Part shown: positions 7,075 to 14,859 of the stretch, in pieces
Position numbering within the stretch: position 1 is the first letter of the stretch
Layout: every line of letters starts with the position of its first letter
NCBI GenBank assembly: GCA_023392795.1
Contig: JAEWNJ010000138.1
Coordinates: 1-14,859 of the forward strand
Source of the DNA: Candidatus Cloacimonadota bacterium
GTDB taxonomy: Bacteria; Cloacimonadota; Cloacimonadia; Cloacimonadales; Cloacimonadaceae
Direction: 5' to 3'
Length of the DNA stretch: 14,859 nt
Made by a program: the position numbers and the translations under genes
Notes under the pieces: model-generated
What the model was told of the DNA's origin: nothing
What the model saw: the letters and a program-made list of their open reading frames with translations, nothing else
Database searches by the model: none

Positions 7075-10000
7075 GTGACTAGAAAGATCCTGTTGCTGCT
7101 CGCAATGTCGCTTATGATCTTCTCAGTATATGCGCTTGAACCTCTCAACTTCGAGAATTTATTGCCACAAACCCGCACCGTCTATACAGCTCCCTATTCG
7201 CAAGATTTCAATAGCGTTGCCTCCGGCTATATTCCGGAAGGTTGGTCAGTTGATGATAACGGCGAAGCCGACCCTTTACCCTGGCAAGTTAGGCATAGTC
7301 AAGCATGCTGCTTTTTAAACGATTACTGGATGGGTCAGGAAAGGAGCCTATGGACTCCAGGAATCATAATTCCAGGGCCACAGTACAGACTGAATTTCAA
7401 GTGGTCACATGGTCAGAGGACTGATTACAATTACGACTCCGGTGCTGTTTACGTATATGTAAGCGGGACCAATCCCACTAAAGTATGGGAACGCTTTGGA
7501 ACTGCCTTCAATTCAAATGATGGTTACTCCATTTCGGAAGACAGCATTGGATCCCCAGGTACGGGCGTATCGGAAAGCATCGATCTGAGCAGATGGGCAG
7601 GACAGGAGATCTATGTTTTGTTTAAAGGAGGCAGCGGTTGGGGTCCCGCCTGGTACGTTGATGATTTCAGTGTGCAGTATCAGGATACGTCCATCAGCAC
7701 CTTCCCTTCGACTCAGACCTTTGCCCAGCCCACCTTCCCTCCCTCTTACTGGTCGGTGCCTTACATATGGGATGCTCCAGATCTATATGCCTGGCAGCGC
7801 GGTAACAGCAATGCGTATGGAGCCAGTGGAACGGGGAGCGCGCTCTGTTCTTTTGAAGGCTTTCTTGCCGACCAGCAAATCGCCCTCACCACCCCATATC
7901 TGAATCTGAGTAATTATGGCGGGAAGCTAAGCTATGACTATGCCTATTCCCCCTATATGGCTCCCAATGCCAATGAGGGGCTGGACATCCAATATTCCCT
8001 GGATTACGGTATTACGTTTACTACTCTTGCCTCATACAATGCCGGAACCGGAGGAGGTATGGCTACCGCTGCTCCTCACTCTGGAGCACAATGGGCTCCT
8101 GCCTCCACAGAGTGGGCAAGCCGCACCTTGGATATTCCGCCCGGAACGAATCAGATCCGCTTCCTGGGTACCAGCGCTCACAACGGCAGGCTCTATATGG
8201 ACAATGTCAAGTTTGAGAAGAACTACTTTGCTTCCGGCACCGGAACCCAGACCGATCCTTTCACCGTGAGCAATGCCAAGGAACTGAACCTGATCCGCAA
8301 CTATCCGGGCTCTGCCTCTTCACGCACCTTTTTCAAATTGATCAGCGATATTGACCTGGATTCCTACCTAAGTCCTGGCGGAGAAGGGTATGCAGCCTGG
8401 GGCACCAATGGCTGGCATCCCATTGGAAACGACACCAGCAGCATGTTTTACGGTGGTTTGGACGGAGACGGGCACACTATCTCCAACCTCCGCACAGCTT
8501 ATTACGGGTTCTATCACGGTTTGTTTGGAATGACTGCCGTGGGGAGCACTATCAAAAACCTGAATCTGAGCAGCACTTGCAGTATCCTCGGTGATGATGA
8601 TACAGGCTCGATAGTGGGTCACAATAAAGGAAGCATCGAGAATTGCAGTTCGGCGGCAGCAGTCTACATCGGCAATGCAACCACAGGTGGAGGAATCTGC
8701 GGAAACAACAATGCCGGCTCCATCACAGGCTGTACTTTTACCGGCACTGTCTCAAGATCCGCCGCTGGCGTTACAGCTAAGGGCCTGGGTGGCATCGCAG
8801 GCAGAAATGAAACCGGCGCTGCTATCACTAACTGCAGTTCCACCGGCACAATATCCGGAAGCACCTGGTGTGGTGGATTGGTGGGCTGGAATAATGGAAC
8901 CATCAACAGAAGCTTTACTTCCGGGAGCATAAGCAGCTATCAGAATTCCAATGGCGGACTGGTGGGTCAAAACCAGGGAAGCATCAATAACAGCTATTCC
9001 CATGCAAACGTCAGCGGAGCGGACTATATAGGCGGTGTGGTGGGCAATCAGGGTATCACCGGATCGATCACCAACAGCTTTTCTACCGGGACGGTTTCCG
9101 GAGGACTAAAAGGCGGTTTACTTGGTTCCCATGGCGGAAGCGTTATCAGCTCTTACTGGGATACCCAGACCAGCGGACAGGCAACTTCTTATGGCGGTAC
9201 AGGCAAGACCACCGCTCAGATGCAGACTCAGTCCACTTTCGCCGGATGGGATTTTACAATGGAGACCACTAATGGCAGCAACGACTATTGGAATCTCAGC
9301 CCTCTGGATAACAGCGGTTATCCCGATCTGGCCTGGAGATATGCTTCCCAGATCAAAAGCCCTGTTTTAGTATCTCCAGCCAACAATGCTTATGGAGTAA
9401 ACAAGGACGGCTTCAGCCTCGTCTGGTCTGCCAATCCGGTTGGTCTGGTGCCGGACCATTACAATATCTATCTGGTCAAAGATGATCCCGCGCAAATATT
9501 CAATAGCGGATATCCCGGCCAACACACTATCATCAACCTCACCGGAGTATCCTTCAATCCTGTGGCAGAGGCTGGATTGGGTTTCAGCTATGGAGAAAAC
9601 TGGTATTGGACTGTAGTGGCCTATTCTTTGGCGGGCACAGCCAGCCCTGCTCCCGCCACCCAGAGCTTCCATATCCAAAGAGACCAATTTGTTACGGAGA
9701 GCTTTGAACTGGGATGCATCGACGGAACCTCCAATATTTCGGAGTGGACTCTGGCCCTGGAAACTGGATCCAGCCCCTGGACAGCAAATTCAACCTATTC
9801 TGGAAGCTTGGAACCCAGAACCGGCGACTTCAACGTCTATTTATTCCATTCAGACGGAGCGCCGGCAGTTTCCTGGTTGTTCCATCCCATCACGTTGGTT
9901 GGTTCGCGCACTTATGATGTTGAGCTCTATGCTCGTCAACAATCAACAAATCCAAACAATGCCCAGATGGGGATTTATTACGGTACTGATCCAACAATTG

Positions 10001-12015
10001 CTGCCATGACCAATAGCATTGCCGGTTCCACCTTCCTTGATACGAGTGAGTATAAGCGGATAGCCGGCAGCTTCACTCCCTCCAGTTCCGGAACCTATTA
10101 TCTGGGGATCAGGGGATACATTGGCGGCAGCACAAACTATCTCGCCCTGGATGATGTGAAACTCAGCATCACAGCTCCCAATCCGGTCACTCTGAATTCA
10201 CCACTCAATCAAGCCACCTTTGTAAACACCCTGGCAAGCTTAAGCTGGACAGCACCAGCCGCCGGTATTCCGCCCAGTTCATACAAGCTTTGCGTCAGCA
10301 CCGTCAATCCTCCCACCCTGGCCAATCTCAGCGCAGTGGTAGAGGCACCGGCCACCAGCTTCACCTTGCTGGAAGCGTCCAGACTGCAGCCATCCACTAC
10401 CTATTATTGGTCAGTGATAGCCGAAGCTCAGGGTGAGCACTCCCCAAACAATGCCGTGTATTCATTTGTCACCCTGCCTGAGGGTGCTTTTACTGAAGGT
10501 TTTGAATCCGGAGCCATACCGGGTGGATGGACCGTCCTCAATCTGGATGGAGGCACCCAGAGCTGGTCAGTGAGCAACATCAATGTCATCACAGGGGCGC
10601 TTTCGGCTTGCATCTATGCAGAGTCCTCCTGCCAGAATGATGATTGGCTGATCAGTCCCAGATTGGGTGGAAGCGAGATTGTCCCAGACAATTTCCGGTT
10701 TTCACTCCGCAAGATCTATTCAAACTATCCCGAAGAATTCGAAGTGCTGGTTTCCACCACAGACACCCAACCCGCTTCATTTACTGCGATAGGGAGCTCT
10801 AGCATCCCAGATCTTCAGGTTTTCAGCCCGAACTATAATCTGGATTCTTTTGGCGGTGCCCTGATCTATCTTGCCATTCGTTATCGCGGAAACAATGAAA
10901 ACGGAATCTGGTTGGATGATGTGTTTGGCCCACCGCTATATACATCAAGCAATCTGGATATCGCCGCCACCTCCATCACAGGACCTTCCGCTATCGCTAT
11001 TGCCAGGCCTTATGATTACACAGTCGGCATCCAAAACAATGGCTTTGCCTTGCAGAGCGGCTACACGGTGTATCTGAAATGTCAATCTCCCGAAGCTACC
11101 CTGGCTTCTTTTGCAATGCCGGCTTTAGGAGGCTATGCCTCCACCACCCATACGTTTAGCTGGACCCCGGATGCCATCTACGTGGGGACTGCCAATCTCT
11201 ATGCCGAAGTAGCCCTGCCAGGAGATACGGTTCCGGCAAACGACATCAGCCCCAGTTTGGCGGTGACTATTACACCATGGGAAATGTTGAACGAAGGTTT
11301 TGAATCTGGCATAATCCCTGCCAACTGGACTGTCCTGAACGCTGACCCAGGCCTAAATCAATGGAGCATTTCGACTGGCAACATAGCTCATACTGGCTCA
11401 CACAGCATTCAAGTCTGGTATGAAGACAATCTGGAGAGCAACGATTGGATCATCACTCCCCCATTGATGTTGAGCGCTTCACGCGTCGATACTATCAGCT
11501 TCTGGATGAATGGGTCTCCTTCTGATCCCTGGGAAGTGCTGGTTTCCACCACAGATACCAATCCCGCGTCCTTCACCATGATCGACAGTGGGTTAGCCAA
11601 TTCGACCTGGAATCAAAAGACCTACAATCTGGATGCTTATGGTAATGCCGTGGTTTATGTTGCCATTCGAGCCTGGAGCTCTGACCTGTATTCATTGTGG
11701 CTGGATGATTTCGTAGGGCCTCCCATATATACGCCTGGCGGGCTTCTGGATACCCCCAACGTCAGTATCAGCTCTTACAACGGCGATGTTATCCTGAGCT
11801 GGGATTCAGTTGCGGGAGCCACAGAATACCACGTCTATAGCTCGGAAGATCTGGTAAACTGGTCTCCCAGCTACATAAACGTCACCGCACCAGACCACAC
11901 TCTCAGCATCAATACGGCAACCAGTGGCAGGATCTTCTTCAAAGTGGTAGCCTGCAATCCTTCCAGCCCATCCACCAGCACAAATACTCAGACTGACTTG
12001 ATGAAACCTCAATAA
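7075..12015 (+). CDS. Giant secreted multidomain protein with choice-of-anchor J modules and GLUG repeats
   Basis: A 1646-residue extracellular protein, probably an adhesin. Residues 1-20 are a signal peptide (TRKILLLLAMSLMIFSVYA). Domains by eye: jelly-roll/choice-of-anchor J-like modules at about 38-202, 206-382, 875-1032, 1139-1289 and 1402-1554 (the last two begin EGFESG-x-IP-x-x-WTVLN, the cleaved-adhesin signature); seven GLUG-type repeats (G-x-[ILV]-x-G-[HNRWQS]) at about 510-690, ending in the usual SSYWDTQTSG...GWDF cap at about 752; FN3-like domains at about 761-872, 1036-1136 and 1558-1645; and a CARDB-like domain at about 1292-1399 (LDIAATSI...VGIQNNG). The protein stops after the last FN3-like domain with no YPNPF-type sorting domain, so its export or anchoring differs from that of the next gene. 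GTG 7075 is chosen from its ribosome binding site; a 1671-residue version from ATG 7000 is possible. No enzymatic motif is seen. Confidence 0.9.
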   Translation: MTRKILLLLAMSLMIFSVYALEPLNFENLLPQTRTVYTAPYSQDFNSVASGYIPEGWSVDDNGEADPLPWQVRHSQACCFLNDYWMGQERSLWTPGIIIPGPQYRLNFKWSHGQRTDYNYDSGAVYVYVSGTNPTKVWERFGTAFNSNDGYSISEDSIGSPGTGVSESIDLSRWAGQEIYVLFKGGSGWGPAWYVDDFSVQYQDTSISTFPSTQTFAQPTFPPSYWSVPYIWDAPDLYAWQRGNSNAYGASGTGSALCSFEGFLADQQIALTTPYLNLSNYGGKLSYDYAYSPYMAPNANEGLDIQYSLDYGITFTTLASYNAGTGGGMATAAPHSGAQWAPASTEWASRTLDIPPGTNQIRFLGTSAHNGRLYMDNVKFEKNYFASGTGTQTDPFTVSNAKELNLIRNYPGSASSRTFFKLISDIDLDSYLSPGGEGYAAWGTNGWHPIGNDTSSMFYGGLDGDGHTISNLRTAYYGFYHGLFGMTAVGSTIKNLNLSSTCSILGDDDTGSIVGHNKGSIENCSSAAAVYIGNATTGGGICGNNNAGSITGCTFTGTVSRSAAGVTAKGLGGIAGRNETGAAITNCSSTGTISGSTWCGGLVGWNNGTINRSFTSGSISSYQNSNGGLVGQNQGSINNSYSHANVSGADYIGGVVGNQGITGSITNSFSTGTVSGGLKGGLLGSHGGSVISSYWDTQTSGQATSYGGTGKTTAQMQTQSTFAGWDFTMETTNGSNDYWNLSPLDNSGYPDLAWRYASQIKSPVLVSPANNAYGVNKDGFSLVWSANPVGLVPDHYNIYLVKDDPAQIFNSGYPGQHTIINLTGVSFNPVAEAGLGFSYGENWYWTVVAYSLAGTASPAPATQSFHIQRDQFVTESFELGCIDGTSNISEWTLALETGSSPWTANSTYSGSLEPRTGDFNVYLFHSDGAPAVSWLFHPITLVGSRTYDVELYARQQSTNPNNAQMGIYYGTDPTIAAMTNSIAGSTFLDTSEYKRIAGSFTPSSSGTYYLGIRGYIGGSTNYLALDDVKLSITAPNPVTLNSPLNQATFVNTLASLSWTAPAAGIPPSSYKLCVSTVNPPTLANLSAVVEAPATSFTLLEASRLQPSTTYYWSVIAEAQGEHSPNNAVYSFVTLPEGAFTEGFESGAIPGGWTVLNLDGGTQSWSVSNINVITGALSACIYAESSCQNDDWLISPRLGGSEIVPDNFRFSLRKIYSNYPEEFEVLVSTTDTQPASFTAIGSSSIPDLQVFSPNYNLDSFGGALIYLAIRYRGNNENGIWLDDVFGPPLYTSSNLDIAATSITGPSAIAIARPYDYTVGIQNNGFALQSGYTVYLKCQSPEATLASFAMPALGGYASTTHTFSWTPDAIYVGTANLYAEVALPGDTVPANDISPSLAVTITPWEMLNEGFESGIIPANWTVLNADPGLNQWSISTGNIAHTGSHSIQVWYEDNLESNDWIITPPLMLSASRVDTISFWMNGSPSDPWEVLVSTTDTNPASFTMIDSGLANSTWNQKTYNLDAYGNAVVYVAIRAWSSDLYSLWLDDFVGPPIYTPGGLLDTPNVSISSYNGDVILSWDSVAGATEYHVYSSEDLVNWSPSYINVTAPDHTLSINTATSGRIFFKVVACNPSSPSTSTNTQTDLMKPQ
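8605..9160 (+). repeat. Seven GLUG-type coding repeats
   Basis: Within the giant protein the heptads GSIVGHN, GGICGNN, GGIAGRN, GGLVGWN, GGLVGQN, GGVVGNQ and GGLLGSH recur, each followed by a [GS]-x-I-x-[NG]-[CS] strand and a [ST]-G-x-[IV] turn. This is the repeat pattern of GLUG proteins, predicted to stack into a beta-helix-like rod. At DNA level the units are diverged, so recent slippage is not indicated. Confidence 0.8.
10490..11740 (+). repeat. Internal duplication of two choice-of-anchor J modules
   Basis: The modules beginning near 10490 and 11287 align end to end as protein (EGFESG...WTVLN, NDWLISP / NDWIITP, EVLVSTTDT-P-ASFT, YNLD, VYVAIR, LWLDD, GPP-YT). They keep 23 identical bases in a row at about 10741 and 11532. 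This shows a duplication within the gene. Confidence 0.8.
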
Positions 12016-12019
12016 TACG

Positions 12020-12043
12020 GGCTCTCTTCCAAATCGAGTGGGT
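12020..12043 (+). repeat. Intergenic element head, copy B
   Basis: Begins 4 nt after the stop codon of the giant protein gene. It matches the minus strand of 3282-3305 at 23 of 24 positions. Confidence 0.85.
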
Positions 12044-12069
12044 GTGACTCCAGAAGTGGCCGAATTGGG

Positions 12070-12091
12070 GTGGCAAGCTCCTGCTTGCCAC
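12070..12091 (+). repeat. Hairpin GTGGCAAGC-TCCT-GCTTGCCAC
   Basis: A perfect 9-bp stem with a TCCT loop. It is related to the minus-strand hairpin CTGCCAAGC-TCC-GCTTGGCAG at 3224-3244; the two differ by a swapped C-G/G-C pair, so pairing is conserved while sequence changes. GCTTGGCAG, one arm of the other copy, also occurs just behind it at 12097-12105. No T run follows, so it is not a classical terminator. Confidence 0.85.
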
Positions 12092-12116
12092 AGTGAGCTT
12101 GGCAGCCCAATAGGCG

Positions 12117-12135
12117 GTACGGCGACTGCCCGTAC
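12117..12135 (+). repeat. Small inverted repeat GTACGG-N7-CCGTAC
   Basis: A 6-bp stem with a 7-nt loop, lying at the end of the intergenic element. It is a weaker hairpin than its neighbours, but the GGTACGG core also occurs in copy A near 3160-3170 on the minus strand. Confidence 0.5.
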
Positions 12136-12218
12136 AATCTGGTGTATGGCACAATTCATGAGTTAACCACATAAAAGCTCACTTTTCTGGGGGAATGCCT
12201 TTTATTCATCTTGCCGCG

Positions 12219-12238
12219 TGATAATAGTTTGATTATCA
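12219..12238 (+). promoter_or_regulatory. AT dyad TGATAAT-N6-ATTATCA upstream of the C10 gene
   Basis: A perfect 7-bp inverted repeat with a 6-nt spacer, 63 nt before the peptidase start. The spacing of its half-sites would suit a dimeric DNA-binding protein, or it may be a small hairpin in the leader. No regulator gene is nearby to support this. Confidence 0.35.
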
Positions 12239-12301
12239 TATCGGCTGAGGTGATTGTTGTCTTGATCAGCAGGCAATTATCTGGCCCGAAAAGGGGGATA
12301 G

Positions 12302-14587
12302 ATGCAACGACATTTGAAGATATGGAACACGTTATTGATAGCCTGTTTATGGCTTTTCTGTGGCGTTCTTGCTGCGGAGTTCATCACTCCCGCCCAGGCT
12401 CTGAATACTTCTGCGAAATGGTTCAGACACTTTCAACCAAAGGCGTCAACCTCGCTGAAGCAACTGCAAGCTTATCTGGATAGTGAGTTCCGTCCCATAT
12501 CGGAGCAACAGGTTATTCTGGGCGATGATGACTTGCCGGAGCTGTATTTTGTCAGCTTCGTCGATGATAGCTTCGCCATTTTACCCGCGGATGACAATCT
12601 TCCTCCCATCCTCGCTTATTCCACTAAACCGCATAGTGTGGGGGCTTCGCTTCCCCCCGCCTTTTACGCGATTATGGAAGCCTATGCCTCCAATGTTCGC
12701 CAATCAAGGATCACCGGCACCACAAAGCCCGATCACCAAAGGCAGTGGCAACAGATGGCAGCCGATGACTTCTCCTTCATCAACAGCACGCGGGAGATCA
12801 ATCCTCTGATCGATGTTACCTGGAATCAAGGCTGGCCATACAATGAACTCTGTCCTGTCGATCCGGCCGGTCCGGGTGGGCATGTTGACGCAGGATGTAT
12901 GGCAGTGGGGATGGCTCAACTGATGAAATACTGGAATCGCCCCATTCAGGGAACTGGCTCAAACACATACATTTGCCCAAACTATGGCACTCAGAGCGCG
13001 AACTTTGGGGACACAGTCTATCAGTGGGATCAGATGCCCGCGGCGTTGCAGGCTCCCAATCTTCCAGTAGCTACTTTACTTTATCACTGCGGGGTGAGCA
13101 TGAACATGCAGTACTCGGTTTCAGGATCAGGAGCATACTGGTATTACGTGCCGGATGCGCTGAGTATTTTTTTCGGCTATCCCGGTGCTACTTTCGTGGA
13201 ACGGGCTGATTACCCCGACAGCTTGTGGACTAATCTTTTGCGGGATCAGCTGGATCAGGGCATTCCGCTCTGGTATAGTGGATCCAATGGAACTGTGGGC
13301 CATGTTTTTAATCTCGACGGTTATCAGGCCGGTGATTACTTCCATATAAACTTCGGTTGGGGCGGCAGTGGGAATGCCTATTATCATATTGATGCTATCA
13401 ATTATGGATCAGCAGGTTATAATTTCGATCAATGCGCGATCATCAACGCTGTTCCGCAGGCTTACTCCATTGACGGTGTCAAAGTAAGGCTCAGCGCCCA
13501 TGACGCTCAGCTCACCCATCCCATCACAGTACAAATCATCACCGATCCCATCTTGTCTGGCTGGAATGTGTGCAGCTATAACCTCAGCATTTCCTATCCA
13601 TCTGAGGGCCTGATCTTTGATAGTGTCGATACCAGCGGAACCATCTCTGAAGGCGGAAACATGGTGGTGAGTACCACTGAACCGGGCATACTGCACTTAT
13701 CCTGGACAAGAGCCAACCCACTCATTGGTGGCGGAGCATTACTGAAGCTCAATTTTGTGAGTACTGAAACCGGATCATATCTCATTACGCCTGTCGCGAT
13801 GGACTATGCGGGAGTAAGCGTAGATGATATGGGAGGGGTGATGCTGAGCGTTCACAGCACCATAGACAGCCCCGCCGGGAGCTCCTTGCGGCTGTCCAAT
13901 GCCATTGGAGTGCAGTACGGCGAAACCGCGACCCTGAATCTATACACATCCTATCTGCCACCCTCCTGGAACATTACCCATTATGAGTTTGATCTCGCTT
14001 TTCCTCCCGACAAGATTTCATTTAGCGAAGTTCAGACTTCAGGAACTTTGTCTGCCGGTGCAACCCTTGTCTCTGCCGAGCTTCAGAGTCCGGGATTGCT
14101 GCGTGTGTCCATCGATAGTGAAAATCCCATTACGGGACTATCGGAATTACTCTTGAAAATCTGTTTCATCGCCATCGGCAATACCTCCGGCACTAGTGTG
14201 GCACCGGTTCATCTCAATAATTACTTTTATAACGGCTTTGCCGTCCCCGGAACCATCAATGCTATTGTCAGTCTGGCTCCGGTAAGCGCGGTATCCGAAG
14301 AATTCCCAGGAGCTCAACTGATGATTTGCGCCTATCCCAATCCCTTCAAATCCGCTACGGTGATAAACCTGAACCAAAGGAAACAGGCTCCGCTGATCCT
14401 GGAAATCTACAATCTTAAAGGGCAGAAAGTATACTCGCTGCATGAAGGTAATCTGCCGGAGGGAAACCACAGCTTCACCTGGCAGGGTCGCGATCAAGCC
14501 GGCAATGTGCTCAGTTCGGGCATCTATTTCCTCAGAGCGAAGAGTCCGAACAATATGCAAATCATGAAGCTTACCCTGATCAAGTGA
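12302..14587 (+). CDS. Secreted C10-family (streptopain) cysteine peptidase with cohesin-like domains and sorting domain
   Basis: A 761-residue extracellular cysteine protease. A signal peptide covers about residues 1-24. A streptopain-type propeptide (LPELYFVSFVDDSFAILPADD) runs to about 165. The C10 catalytic domain is at about 170-385: nucleophile Cys199 in AGCMAVGMAQLMKYW, His334 in GHVFNLDGY, and the conserved FGWGGSG around Trp353. Two cohesin-like beta-sandwich domains follow (about 389-515 and 520-655), each with Y-x-[LF]-x-[IL]-x-[YF]-P, a [FI]-x-x-V-x-TSGT strand and a GILHLSW / GLLRVSI strand. The C-terminus (about 671-761) is a T9SS-type-A/FlgD-like sorting domain (AYPNPF, LKGQKVYSL, GNVLSSGIYFLRA), so export and surface attachment by a type IX-like route are expected. 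The start ATG 12302 follows AAGGGGG at 4 nt. The signs point to an active enzyme; the substrate is unknown, probably environmental protein. Confidence 0.93.
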   Translation: MQRHLKIWNTLLIACLWLFCGVLAAEFITPAQALNTSAKWFRHFQPKASTSLKQLQAYLDSEFRPISEQQVILGDDDLPELYFVSFVDDSFAILPADDNLPPILAYSTKPHSVGASLPPAFYAIMEAYASNVRQSRITGTTKPDHQRQWQQMAADDFSFINSTREINPLIDVTWNQGWPYNELCPVDPAGPGGHVDAGCMAVGMAQLMKYWNRPIQGTGSNTYICPNYGTQSANFGDTVYQWDQMPAALQAPNLPVATLLYHCGVSMNMQYSVSGSGAYWYYVPDALSIFFGYPGATFVERADYPDSLWTNLLRDQLDQGIPLWYSGSNGTVGHVFNLDGYQAGDYFHINFGWGGSGNAYYHIDAINYGSAGYNFDQCAIINAVPQAYSIDGVKVRLSAHDAQLTHPITVQIITDPILSGWNVCSYNLSISYPSEGLIFDSVDTSGTISEGGNMVVSTTEPGILHLSWTRANPLIGGGALLKLNFVSTETGSYLITPVAMDYAGVSVDDMGGVMLSVHSTIDSPAGSSLRLSNAIGVQYGETATLNLYTSYLPPSWNITHYEFDLAFPPDKISFSEVQTSGTLSAGATLVSAELQSPGLLRVSIDSENPITGLSELLLKICFIAIGNTSGTSVAPVHLNNYFYNGFAVPGTINAIVSLAPVSAVSEEFPGAQLMICAYPNPFKSATVINLNQRKQAPLILEIYNLKGQKVYSLHEGNLPEGNHSFTWQGRDQAGNVLSSGIYFLRAKSPNNMQIMKLTLIK

Positions 14588-14772
14588 AATCCCGCCCATA
14601 AAAGCCAAACTCAATCCCCCTTCCTATCTTGTAGATGATACGCCTCCCATACACCGGTCATACACCGGTCGTACAATCGTATGACCGGTGTATGACCGGC
14701 TCATTAGATGCGTATGAAGCTCAAGATAGGAAGATCATAGAACCGGTTGGGGATGATTAATTAGGATCACTT
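14588..14772. other. Gene-free spacer dominated by a palindrome
   Basis: No gene is seen. Most of it is the imperfect palindrome 14620-14733; the flanks are AT-rich, with no further feature that I can support. Confidence 0.6.
14620..14733. repeat. 114-bp imperfect palindrome, possible bidirectional terminator
   Basis: Three nested stems share one axis: 12 bp (14620-14631 with 14722-14733), 6 bp (14638-14643 with 14710-14715) and 21 bp (14654-14674 with 14679-14699, one G-T pair) closing the loop AATC. The unpaired stretches are the same length on both sides (6 and 6, then 10 and 10). The left arm contains two adjacent copies of CATACACCGGT (14648-14669). It begins 33 nt after the C10 peptidase stop. 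No T run follows, so a terminator role is plausible but not classical. Confidence 0.85.
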
Positions 14773-14859
14773 TCAAACCATGTGAGTTAAGTTTGGCGGA
14801 GCGTTTCTGCAGATAGGTTCCATCTCGATCAGCCTATAGATCAAATCCAATAGTCGGCG
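14773..14859 (-). CDS. Possible C-terminal end of a gene entering from the right edge
   Basis: The minus strand is open from the window edge for 28 codons to a TGA at 14773-14775, with a peptide reading LLDLIYRLIEMEP; the other two minus frames stop within about 10 codons. If real, it converges on the C10 peptidase gene with the palindrome between them. The piece is too short to judge, and an open run of this length can occur by chance. Confidence 0.35.
   Translation of the reverse strand, partial: RRLLDLIYRLIEMEPICRNAPPNLTHMV

Larger units (their letters stand above)
12016..12301. other. Gene-free spacer with intergenic element copy B and a leader
   Basis: No gene is seen between the giant protein and the C10 peptidase. 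The left half (12020-12135) is occupied by repeat-element sequence; the right half is AT-richer, with an AT dyad at 12219-12238 and a purine-rich ribosome binding site AAGGGGG (12291-12297). No clear sigma70 promoter or classical terminator could be assigned. Confidence 0.6.

Noticed and set aside
12070..12091. Rho-independent terminator of the giant protein gene
   Set aside because: The stem is good but no T run follows, and its relative at 3224-3244 is part of a repeat element separate from the M16 terminator.

Overview
The window reads as ordinary chromosome from a Gram-negative bacterium of the FCB group; Cloacimonadota is my best guess. The grounds are a T9SS-style C-terminal sorting domain (YPNPF...GQKV...GNVLSSGIYFLR), GLUG repeats and cleaved-adhesin / choice-of-anchor J modules on very large secreted proteins, a C10 (streptopain) peptidase, and short hairpin-rich intergenic repeats. 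No database search was possible, so the taxon is an inference.

Left part (1-2957), housekeeping-like genes: the C-terminal 270 residues of a D-2-hydroxyacid dehydrogenase of the glyoxylate/hydroxypyruvate reductase type (+). It converges, across only 10 nt, on a two-gene minus-strand operon: a small membrane protein resembling DUF5658, then a patatin-like phospholipase joined to it by a GTGA stop/start overlap. Divergent from that pair is a GNAT-family acetyltransferase (+).

Middle (2958-6856): a 441-nt gene-free stretch holding a 9-mer tandem repeat, a row of small hairpins, a repeat head shared with another spacer, and a terminator. It is followed by a minus-strand operon of an unrecognised lipoprotein and a secreted M16 zinc peptidase. 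The ribosome binding sites move two starts away from the longest reading frame: the M16 peptidase to 6218 and the giant adhesin to GTG 7075.

Right part (6857-14859): a divergent promoter region, a 1646-residue secreted multidomain protein (jelly-roll / choice-of-anchor J modules, seven GLUG repeats, FN3-like and CARDB-like domains), a 286-nt spacer with a second copy of the hairpin element, and a 761-residue secreted C10 cysteine peptidase with two cohesin-like domains and a C-terminal sorting domain. A 114-bp imperfect palindrome and the possible tail of a minus-strand gene end the window.

The lipoprotein, M16 peptidase, giant adhesin and C10 peptidase together make a cell-envelope / secreted block suited to binding and digesting extracellular protein. 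That joint role is an inference from domains and adjacency. The least explained signals are non-coding: the hairpin element found in two spacers in the same orientation relative to the preceding gene, and the large symmetric palindrome at the right end.
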